A DNA stretch of 64,000 nt from Stenotrophomonas maltophilia. Its GTDB lineage: Bacteria; Pseudomonadota; Gammaproteobacteria; Xanthomonadales; Xanthomonadaceae. The notes under the pieces are model-generated. The model saw only the letters and a program-made list of their open reading frames with translations, had not been told where the DNA came from and searched no databases. Made by a program: the position numbers and the translations under genes. Below, one piece after another: positions 58,040 to 64,000 of this stretch; the stretch's first letter is position 1, and the number at the start of each line of letters is the position of its first letter. The stretch spans positions 3,923,001 to 3,987,000 of the forward strand of contig NZ_CP090423.1 in assembly GCF_023518235.1 (NCBI RefSeq), written 5' to 3'.

Positions 58040-59148
58040 AAGTTTTCCTGCGCTGGGCCGGCGACATGCTGCGCCGCTTCTTCAGCACGCTGGACTGGGT
58101 GCTGTGCCTGGCGTTGGGCGCGCTGATGGTGATTGGCCTGGCCACCTTGAAGAGCGCGGGTGGCGACAGCCTGGTGATGGCCCAGGGCGCACGTTTCGCG
58201 GTGGGCATGGCGGCGCTGTGGGGCATCTCGCGCGTGCCGATCCTGCGCATCCGCTCGGCGACTCCGCTCATCTATGCGATCTCGATGATCCCGCTGCTGG
58301 CGGTGTTCGTGCTCGGCACCGGCAAGTACGGCCGGCAATGGCTGGACCTGAAGTTCTTCTACCTGCAGCCGGCCGAACTGCTGAAAGTCAGCCTGCCGAT
58401 GATGGTGGCCTGGTACCTGCACAAGATGCCGTTGCCGCCGCGCTTGAGCACCGTGCTGACCGCACTGGTCATCATCGGCGTGCCGACCGGGCTGGTGATG
58501 CTGCAGCCTGACTTCGGCACCGGCGTGCTGATCGCCGCCAGCGGGGTGTTCGTGCTGCTGCTGGCCGGCCTGCCGTGGTGGTGGGTGGGGTTGGGCGTGG
58601 GCGGCGTGGCCGCAGTCGCGCCGTTGGCCTGGTTCTGGCTGCTGCGGCCGTACCAGAAGGATCGCATCATGATGTTCCTGGACCCGGAGATGGACGCGCT
58701 GGGTGCGGGCTGGAACATCATCCAGTCGAAGATCGCGATCGGTTCCGGCGGCTTCGATGGCAAGGGCTGGGGCGAAGGCTCGCAGTCACACCTGAACTTC
58801 ATTCCCGAGCAGACCACCGACTTCGCGTTCTCGGTGCTGAGCGAGGAATTCGGCTGGATCGGCGTGGCCACCGTGCTGGCGCTGTACCTGGTGGTGATCG
58901 GGCGTTGCCTGTGGATTGCCAGCCAGTCGCGCGACTCGTACTCGCGCCTGCTGGCCGGTGCCACCGGTCTGGCGTTCTTCGTCTACGTGCTGGTCAACGG
59001 CGGCATGATTTCCGGCCTGCTGCCGGTGGTGGGTGTGCCGATGCCGCTGATCAGCTACGGCGGCACCTCGGCAGTGTCGCTTCTGGCCGGCTTCGGCCTG
59101 GTGATGGCGGTACGCAGCCACAACCCGGTGCACGGCGGCTACGGCTAG
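58036..59148 (+). CDS. rodA: Peptidoglycan glycosyltransferase RodA, operon copy
   Basis: A SEDS polymerase of 370 residues and about ten membrane helices; it joins lipid II into glycan strands with PBP2. GKYGRQWLDLKFFYLQPAELLK has the conserved Trp. EQTTDFAFSVLSEEFGWIG carries the catalytic Asp, and MPLISYGGTS closes the active-site region. Co-translated with mrdA. A second rodA-like gene follows 150 bases downstream. Confidence 0.95.
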   Translation: MKVFLRWAGDMLRRFFSTLDWVLCLALGALMVIGLATLKSAGGDSLVMAQGARFAVGMAALWGISRVPILRIRSATPLIYAISMIPLLAVFVLGTGKYGRQWLDLKFFYLQPAELLKVSLPMMVAWYLHKMPLPPRLSTVLTALVIIGVPTGLVMLQPDFGTGVLIAASGVFVLLLAGLPWWWVGLGVGGVAAVAPLAWFWLLRPYQKDRIMMFLDPEMDALGAGWNIIQSKIAIGSGGFDGKGWGEGSQSHLNFIPEQTTDFAFSVLSEEFGWIGVATVLALYLVVIGRCLWIASQSRDSYSRLLAGATGLAFFVYVLVNGGMISGLLPVVGVPMPLISYGGTSAVSLLAGFGLVMAVRSHNPVHGGYG

Positions 59149-59168
59149 CCGTCGCACTTCCTGCTCCT

Positions 59169-59241
59169 TGTAGAGCCGAGCCATGCTCGGCTGCCCTTCG
59201 TACAGCACACCCGGGCCCAAGCCGAGCATGGCTCGGCGCCA
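59169..59241. repeat. Inverted pair of GTAGAGCCGAG repeats between the two rodA genes
   Basis: TGTAGAGCCGAGC...GCTCGGCT (59169-59192) and AGCCGAGCATGGCTCGGCGC (from 59220, to 59241 with CA). Same subtype as at 51712. Confidence 0.75.
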
Positions 59242-59298
59242 CAGGTGCACATGTGCCCCTGACAGCTTCACGCAAGCACGCATTGCTACCGTGCCCAT

Positions 59299-60393
59299 GT
59301 GGAATGGAAACGACTGCTTGGCCTCTGCCATGAGGCGGTGCGCACGATAGACCTGCCGTTGCTGGCCGCGCTGTTGATCCTGATGGGCGCCGGCCTGGCG
59401 GTGCTGCACAGCGTGTCCGGGCCGGTGGTCGGGCAGGCGGCGCGCTTCGCCGCTGGCCTGGTCGCGATGTGGCTGTTGTCGCGCGTCCCGCTGCTGCGCC
59501 TGCGCGCGTGGACGCCGGCGATCTACGCACTGTCGATGCTGCCGCTGATGGCGGTGTACGTGATCGGCACCGGCAAGTATGGGCAGCGCTGGCTCAACCT
59601 GGGCGTGTTCTACCTGCAGCCGTCCGAGCTGCTCAAGCTCAGCCTGCCGCTGATGATGGCCTGGTACCTGCACCGGCAGCCGCTGCCCCCGTCGCCGCGC
59701 ACGGTGCTGACCGCCGCCGTGCTGATCGGCGTACCCGCGGTGTTGATCCTGCTGCAGCCCAACCTCGGCACCGCCACGCTGGTCACCGCCAGCGGGGTGT
59801 TCGCGCTGCTGCTGGCCGGGTTGCACTGGGGCTGGGTGGCGACCGGCGCGACGGGCCTGGCCGTAGCCGCACCGCTGGCCTGGTTCGGCCTGTTGCGGCA
59901 ATACCAGAAGGATCGCGTGCTGACTTTCCTCGACCCGGCGGCCGATCCACTCGGCACCGGCTGGAACATCCTGCAGTCGCGCATCGCGATCGGTTCCGGT
60001 GGCTGGGACGGGCGCGGCTGGGGGCAGGGCACGCAGGCCACCCTGGATTTCCTGCCCGAGTACACCACGGACTTTGCGTTCTCGGTGCTGGCCGAGGAGT
60101 TCGGCTGGATCGGCGTGGCCAGCGTGTTCGCGCTGTACCTGTTCGTGGTCGGGCGCTGCCTGTGGATCGCGGTGCATGCGCGCGACACGCACGCACGGTT
60201 GCTGGCCGGCAGCCTGGGCTTGGCGTTCTTCGTCTATGTGCTGGTCAATGGCGGGATGATTTCCGGCCTGCTGCCGGTGGTAGGCATTCCAATGCCGTTG
60301 ATCAGCTACGGCGGGACCTCGGCGGTGTCGCTGCTGGCCGGTATCGGGTTGGTGATGGCGGTGCGGGGGCACCGGCCCGTGCACGGCGGATAG
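59299..60393 (+). CDS. Second RodA-like SEDS glycosyltransferase
   Basis: A 364-residue full-length SEDS protein, clearly a paralogue of the preceding RodA; alignable throughout, including the conserved Trp (GKYGQRWLNLG), the QPSELLK helix, the catalytic Asp in EYTTDFAFSVLAEEFGWIG and MPLISYGGTS. It is closer than the first copy to the general RodA consensus at QPSE and GQGTQ. Start GTG 59299. A tandem duplication is the simplest origin. There is no class B PBP beside it, so it may share PBP2. Its stop codon touches the first copy of the structured repeat. Confidence 0.9.
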   Translation: MEWKRLLGLCHEAVRTIDLPLLAALLILMGAGLAVLHSVSGPVVGQAARFAAGLVAMWLLSRVPLLRLRAWTPAIYALSMLPLMAVYVIGTGKYGQRWLNLGVFYLQPSELLKLSLPLMMAWYLHRQPLPPSPRTVLTAAVLIGVPAVLILLQPNLGTATLVTASGVFALLLAGLHWGWVATGATGLAVAAPLAWFGLLRQYQKDRVLTFLDPAADPLGTGWNILQSRIAIGSGGWDGRGWGQGTQATLDFLPEYTTDFAFSVLAEEFGWIGVASVFALYLFVVGRCLWIAVHARDTHARLLAGSLGLAFFVYVLVNGGMISGLLPVVGIPMPLISYGGTSAVSLLAGIGLVMAVRGHRPVHGG

Positions 60394-60618
60394 GTTTCCA
60401 GCCAACGGCGCAGCCCCTCGTGGGTGGAGGTGGTCGCGGAAAGCAAAAGCCGCGGGTGGGCCGGTCGGGTTGGGTACGCGGGGGACGCCGTGAATCCGTC
60501 CCTGGAGGCTTGGCAGCCGCATCCATGCGGCTGACACCCCCGCGTACCCGACCCGACCGCCCTCTGACAGATTTTGGCGGTCTGCCACCCACGGAGAAGA
60601 AAGAGAAGATCAAAAGCA
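60393..60618 (+). repeat. Structured repeat, forward copy
   Basis: A 226-base element starting at the stop of the second rodA gene. Nested stems: outer GTGGGTGG (60420-60427) with CCACCCAC (60585-60592); a 23-pair stem (60462-60484 with 60537-60559, one G-T pair); and a terminal hairpin AGCCGCAT-CC-ATGCGGCT (60515-60532). Between them runs GACGCCGTGAATCC and GGAGGCTTGGC, conserved in the second copy. It is followed by a purine-rich stretch. No coding sense. Looks like a structured RNA or mobile palindromic element. Confidence 0.8.
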
Positions 60619-60660
60619 AAAGCAAAAAAAACCAGCTAGGCCGGTTGCATCATTGCTTCC

Positions 60661-60684
60661 TGTAAAGCCGAGCCATGCTCGGCT
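60661..60684. repeat. GTAAAGCCGAG palindrome between the two copies of the structured repeat
   Basis: TGTAAAGCCGAGCCATGCTC then GGCT, a stem-loop of the GTAGAGCCGAG subtype with GTAA for GTAG. It sits in the spacer of the large inverted repeat. Confidence 0.6.
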
Positions 60685-60710
60685 CTCGAGCAAGCGCAGC
60701 GCGCGACCCG

Positions 60711-60932
60711 CTCTTGACCTTCTTTTTCCTCTCCGTGGGTGGACGCACCCGAAAACTGTCAGCGACCGGGTGGGTGGGCAGCGCGGGGTGTCCGCGGCAT
60801 GGATGCCGCGGCCAAGCCCCCATGGATGGGTTCACGGCGTCCCCTCGCTGCCCACCCACCCGGCCAGCCCTCAGCAATCCGGCTTTCACCGACCACCTCC
60901 ACCCACGCGGGGTTGCGCCGTTGGCTGGAACC
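60711..60932 (-). repeat. Structured repeat, inverted copy
   Basis: Read on the minus strand it aligns with the forward copy end to end, from GGTTCCAGCCAACGGCG to a run like GAGAGGAAAAAGAAGG. Stems are kept although bases differ: GTGGGTGG (60735-60742) with CCACCCAC (60899-60906); an 18-bp perfect stem plus 4 more pairs (60766-60788 with 60841-60863); and CCGCGGCAT-GG-ATGCCGCGG (60792-60811). The loop sequence GACGCCGTGAACCC is conserved. Confidence 0.8.
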
Positions 60933-61046
60933 TTCCTGACTCTGCGCAACGCCTGTTGTGGAAGCGTTCTCACAACAACGCGTGGAGGCCCGCCCACTGA
61001 CCAAAGGCCAGAAAAATTGTTAAGGGGTTCACACTTTTACGCCGCG

Positions 61047-61060
61047 TTGATCTTGATCAA
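61047..61060. promoter_or_regulatory. FNR/Anr-type binding site
   Basis: TTGATCTTGATCAA is a perfect match to TTGAT-N4-ATCAA, fully palindromic. If it activates a class II promoter (centre near -41), transcription would begin near 61095, running toward mltB. The nearest gene start is over 330 bases away. Confidence 0.6.
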
Positions 61061-61233
61061 TGGACTTGTCGTAATCGGCCTGCACAATGGCGGCCCGTTC
61101 GGCACGGCGCGCCGTCAATCGTTGCAGCGCGAGGGGGCGTCGGGCGGGAGCAGTACTGATCCAACAGGTACAGGGAGCGCGGAGCACTGCCACTGGGGAG
61201 CGGCAGCCGCGCAGGTACCGACCGGATCCGGTC

Positions 61234-61269
61234 GCCGGTTGCGTCTGCGGGGATGGGGACGCAACCGGC
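61234..61269 (+). other. Strong hairpin in the mltB upstream region
   Basis: GCCGGTTGCGTC and GACGCAACCGGC pair perfectly over 12 bp around 12 bases, directly after the palindrome GACCGGATCCGGTC. No T tract follows, so it is not a standard terminator. It would be a stable element in any transcript starting at the FNR-type box. Confidence 0.55.
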
Positions 61270-61393
61270 CACCTCTCACTGAATGGGGCAGGCGGATCAC
61301 GACGCCTTCACATTTCCCGCTGAACGCGGGCAAATCGTTGTGATTCATGGTGTTAGGGGTTTTAATTCATCCATGACCTGCTAACCTGCGACG

Positions 61394-62539
61394 ATGATTC
61401 GACGCACTCTGGCCTGCATGCTCACCCTCGGCCTGGTCGCCTGCGCGACCCAGCCAAAGTCCCCACCGTCTTCGCCCCAGGCCAGCAGTACGCCGCGCCA
61501 GCCCGCCGCCAAGGCCCACGGTCCGGCCGAGGCCGCACCCGAAGCCACCGCCGCCAGCGCGCCGCCGGTCGATCTCACCCCGGTGCCGTTCGAGGTTGCG
61601 CGGGCTCGTTTCATTGCCGATACCGCCAAGCGCTATGGCCTGAAGCCGGAGCAGATCCGCAACGTGCTCGACCAGGCGCAGGTGCGCCAGCCGATCATCG
61701 CCGCGATGTCGCGCCCGGCCGAGCGGGTCAAGCCGTGGAACGAATACCGGCCGATGTTCATCAGCAAGGCACGTATCGACGGTGGTCGCGCGTTCCTGGC
61801 CGAACACCGCGCCGAACTGGATCGCGTGCAGCAGCGCACCGGCGTGCCGGCCGAAGTGATCGTGGCGATCATCGGCGTGGAAACCAGCTACGGCAGGAAC
61901 GCCGGCAGCCATCGCGTGCTCGATGCGCTGTACACGCTGGCCTTCTATTACCCGCGCAGCGGCGACCCGGCCAAGCTGGAGCGCGAAGTGCGCCGTGAGC
62001 TGTTCTTCCGCGATGAGCTGGCCAAGCTGTTCGAGCTGGGCCGCGAAGAAAAGCTCGACATCACCACGCTCAAGGGCAGCTATGCCGGTGCGATGGGCAT
62101 GGGCCAGTTCATGCCGTCCAGCTACCTCGATTACGCGGTGGACGGCAACGGCGATGGCCGTCGCGACCTGTTCAACAGCTACGACGACGTGTTCTCGTCC
62201 ATCGCCAATTACTTCGTGAAGAAGGGCGGCTGGGTGCGCGGTGGCCAGGTGGCCGTGCCGGCCACGCTGGCGCCGGGCCGCGAGGAGTTCAACCCGACCG
62301 AGTGGATGCCCACCTGGTCGCTGGCCGACCTGGCACAGCGCGGCTACCAGCCCAGCGCGCCGGTGCAGCCGGGCGCCACCGCCACCCCGATCACCCTGGA
62401 AGGCAGCACCGGCAAGCAGTACTGGCTGGGCTTCCAGAACTACTACGCGATCACCCGCTACAACCTCTCGAAGATGTACGCGATGGCCGTGTTCCAGTTG
62501 TCCCAGGCCATCGCCGGACAGGAGCTGCCCCCGGCATGA
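61394..62539 (+). CDS. mltB: Membrane-bound lytic murein transglycosylase B
   Basis: An outer-membrane lipoprotein that cleaves glycan strands with 1,6-anhydro ring formation. In the 381-residue protein lipobox LVAC gives Cys17, then an Ala/Pro linker, then an SLT-type domain. Catalytic Glu163 lies in IIGVETSYGRN; YAGAMGMGQFMPSSY and DGNGDGRRDLFNSYDDV are typical of MltB. rlpA overlaps its end by 4 bases. Confidence 0.96.
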   Translation: MIRRTLACMLTLGLVACATQPKSPPSSPQASSTPRQPAAKAHGPAEAAPEATAASAPPVDLTPVPFEVARARFIADTAKRYGLKPEQIRNVLDQAQVRQPIIAAMSRPAERVKPWNEYRPMFISKARIDGGRAFLAEHRAELDRVQQRTGVPAEVIVAIIGVETSYGRNAGSHRVLDALYTLAFYYPRSGDPAKLEREVRRELFFRDELAKLFELGREEKLDITTLKGSYAGAMGMGQFMPSSYLDYAVDGNGDGRRDLFNSYDDVFSSIANYFVKKGGWVRGGQVAVPATLAPGREEFNPTEWMPTWSLADLAQRGYQPSAPVQPGATATPITLEGSTGKQYWLGFQNYYAITRYNLSKMYAMAVFQLSQAIAGQELPPA

Positions 62540-63804
62540 ACATCAGATGGCTGGTCCCGAGCTTGATCGTCCTCGCGCTGGCAGCGTGCAGCAGCGCGCC
62601 GAAGAAGCCGGCCACCGCCGGCCATGCTGGCAAGTCCAGCGGAACGCTGGTGCAGGGCCGCGGTTCGCGCCCGGCGCACTGTCCGGAAGGTTCGCCCTAC
62701 GCGGCGGCCAAGGAAGACCTCAGCACCCGCGGCAACTACACCGCCGGTGGCCTGTACAAGCCCGGGGTGAAGGACAGCACGCCTACCTACATTCCGAACG
62801 TGGCCTGCATTCCCGAGCCGGAAGTGACCGCCGAGGAGCGCTCGGCGATCGGCAACAAGTCGCCGTACGTGGTGCTGGGCAAGTCGTACAAGGTGCTCGA
62901 CGACACCCATGATTACGTCGAGCGCGGCACCGCCTCCTACTACGGCGCCAAGTTCCATGGCCGCCTGACCTCCAACCGCGAGGTCTACGACATGTACCAG
63001 TTCACCGCCGCGCACAAGACGTTGCCGCTGCCCAGCTTCGCCCGCGTGACGAACCTGGACAACGGCGAATCGGTGATCGTGCGTGTCAACGATCGCGGCC
63101 CGTTCCATGATGGCCGCGTGGTCGATCTCAGCTACGCCGCCGCCGTGCGGCTGGGCATCACCCAGCGCGGCACCGGCAATGTGGAAGTGCGTGCGCTGCA
63201 GCCGGGCGAGAGCAACCTGCTGGCGCAGAAACCCTCGCGCCGTGAGCGTCGTGCCGCCGAAGCAGCCGCCGCCACCGCCATGGCCAGCACGCGGTCGGCA
63301 CCGGCCGCACGTGCGCCGGCCGACAGTGACATTGATCGCCTGGTCAATCGCCTGCCGACCGACGGTGCACCGTCGCGCGGCCAGCCGGCCACCACCCAGG
63401 GCGTGGCCAGTACGGCGCCGGACGTGGCGGTCAGCAGCCTGCCGCCGAGCGCACCGCCGGTGCGCAGCACGGCACCTGCGCCGGCCGTGGTGGCCAGCAC
63501 GGCGCCGCGTACGGTGGCACCGGCACCGGTGCGTAGCACCCCGGCCACGCCCAGCCTGTCGCAACAGGTGGTCGGCGCGGTGATGGTACAGGTCGCCAGC
63601 TTCTCCAGCCGCGACAATGCCAACCGCGCGATGGGCCAGCTCAACGCTGCCGGCATCGTCGGGGCCACCATCAGCGATATCGCCGCCGGTGGCCGTACCC
63701 TGTTCCGCCTGCGTGTTCCCGCCAACGACCATGCCAGTGCCGCGGAACTTGTCGGCCGCATCGCCGGTCTGGGGCTGGGTTCGCCGCAGATCGTCAAGGA
63801 TTGA
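62536..63804 (+). CDS. rlpA: Septal ring lytic transglycosylase RlpA
   Basis: A 422-residue lipoprotein: lipobox LAAC gives Cys18. The double-psi beta-barrel (about 135-225) contains GTASYYGAKFHGRLTSNRE, the VRVNDRGPFHDGRVVDLS catalytic strand and LGI. A long Ala/Pro/Ser-rich linker leads to a C-terminal SPOR domain (about 345-422, VMVQVASFSSRDNANRAM) that binds denuded glycans at the septum. Co-translated with mltB. Confidence 0.95.
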   Translation: MNIRWLVPSLIVLALAACSSAPKKPATAGHAGKSSGTLVQGRGSRPAHCPEGSPYAAAKEDLSTRGNYTAGGLYKPGVKDSTPTYIPNVACIPEPEVTAEERSAIGNKSPYVVLGKSYKVLDDTHDYVERGTASYYGAKFHGRLTSNREVYDMYQFTAAHKTLPLPSFARVTNLDNGESVIVRVNDRGPFHDGRVVDLSYAAAVRLGITQRGTGNVEVRALQPGESNLLAQKPSRRERRAAEAAAATAMASTRSAPAARAPADSDIDRLVNRLPTDGAPSRGQPATTQGVASTAPDVAVSSLPPSAPPVRSTAPAPAVVASTAPRTVAPAPVRSTPATPSLSQQVVGAVMVQVASFSSRDNANRAMGQLNAAGIVGATISDIAAGGRTLFRLRVPANDHASAAELVGRIAGLGLGSPQIVKD

Positions 63805-63904
63805 TCCGCCCGGGCCGGTGCTGCCGGCCCACGCTCCCCCGGCCTTACAATGGCCGTTACGTTCCACCCTCCATTCCCGGCCGTCCCCTGGAGCCTGCTG
63901 TCCA

Positions 63905-64000
63905 ATGAATTTCCGTTCCGCCGCCACCGCCCTGGCCGCCACCCTGGTGGTGGGCCTGGCTTCCGCCCAGACGCCGCTGCCGACTCCGGCCACGCCGGCG
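63905..64000 (+). CDS. dacA: Probable D-alanyl-D-alanine carboxypeptidase, 3' end cut by window
   Basis: Only 32 codons are present: a Sec signal peptide (MNFRSAATALAATLVVGLAS) and the first residues of a Thr/Pro-rich segment. TACAAT (63846-63851) is a possible -10. The identity is inferred from position: dacA commonly follows rlpA in gammaproteobacteria. The catalytic region is outside the window. Confidence 0.55.
   Translation, partial: MNFRSAATALAATLVVGLASAQTPLPTPATPA

Larger units (their letters stand above)
60933..61393. other. Gene-free leader region upstream of mltB
   Basis: About 460 bases without a convincing gene. It holds an FNR-type box (61047-61060), a 14-base palindrome GACCGGATCCGGTC (61220-61233), a strong hairpin (61234-61269) and a small CCCGC/GCGGG stem near 61316-61330 before mltB. 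This could be a long regulated leader or a separate small RNA. Confidence 0.5.

Overview
The window is chromosomal, GC-rich DNA (roughly two thirds G+C by eye) from a Stenotrophomonas, most likely the S. maltophilia complex. Three things point there. One is a complete smeT-smeDEF multidrug efflux locus. Another is the many short palindromes with a terminal GTAG (SMAG-type repeats of this group). The third is the xanthomonad order of mreBCD-mrdA-rodA-mltB-rlpA-dacA. I see no rRNA, tRNA, insertion sequence, prophage or CRISPR array.

Layout. 1-1.8 kb: 3' end of glmU and a GNAT acetyltransferase. 1.9-9.7 kb, minus strand: one cluster with an HlyD-type adaptor, a MacB/LolD-type ATPase, two FtsX/MacB-type permeases, a small PDZ protein, a sigma-54 response regulator and an NtrY-like kinase. 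In front of the adaptor gene lie a good sigma-54 promoter and an upstream palindrome cluster, so the operon probably regulates itself. 9.85-15.1 kb: glmS, a lipoprotein, a CBS protein and a large unknown protein with a possible nuclease motif. 15.1-27.7 kb: two VOC/glyoxalase proteins, a cysteine-synthase-like enzyme, oligopeptidase A (prlC), an SDR, DUF1415, yajQ, an unrecognised two-gene cassette (possible PD-(D/E)XK protein plus a coiled-coil membrane protein), an EamA transporter, metNI and a lipocalin. 27.7-33.8 kb: two S9 peptidases around an aminotransferase, then ybaN.

33.9-38.6 kb: lptM-dapF-DUF484-xerC-hslV-hslU, a housekeeping run with tight overlaps. 38.7-45.4 kb: smeT and divergent smeDEF. 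45.5-52.9 kb: small hypotheticals, a nucleoside deaminase, ubiE, an M1 aminopeptidase, a lipoprotein, a HAD phosphatase and a PfkB kinase. 53.2-64 kb: the rod-shape and peptidoglycan cluster mreBCD-mrdA-rodA, a second complete rodA-like gene, a gene-free kilobase with two inverted copies of a structured repeat and a perfect FNR-type box, then mltB, rlpA and the start of a probable dacA.

How the genes work together. GlmS and GlmU bracket the UDP-GlcNAc pathway, whose product feeds the peptidoglycan machinery at the far end of the window. DapF supplies meso-diaminopimelate. MreBCD, PBP2 and RodA build the lateral wall, and MltB, RlpA and the presumed DacA trim it. Two separate export systems, the sigma-54-linked ABC cluster and SmeDEF, serve efflux. 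The most unusual items are the structured inverted repeats, the duplicated rodA, the sigma-54 enhancer region, and two unrecognised loci with possible nuclease-core motifs and visibly lower GC.
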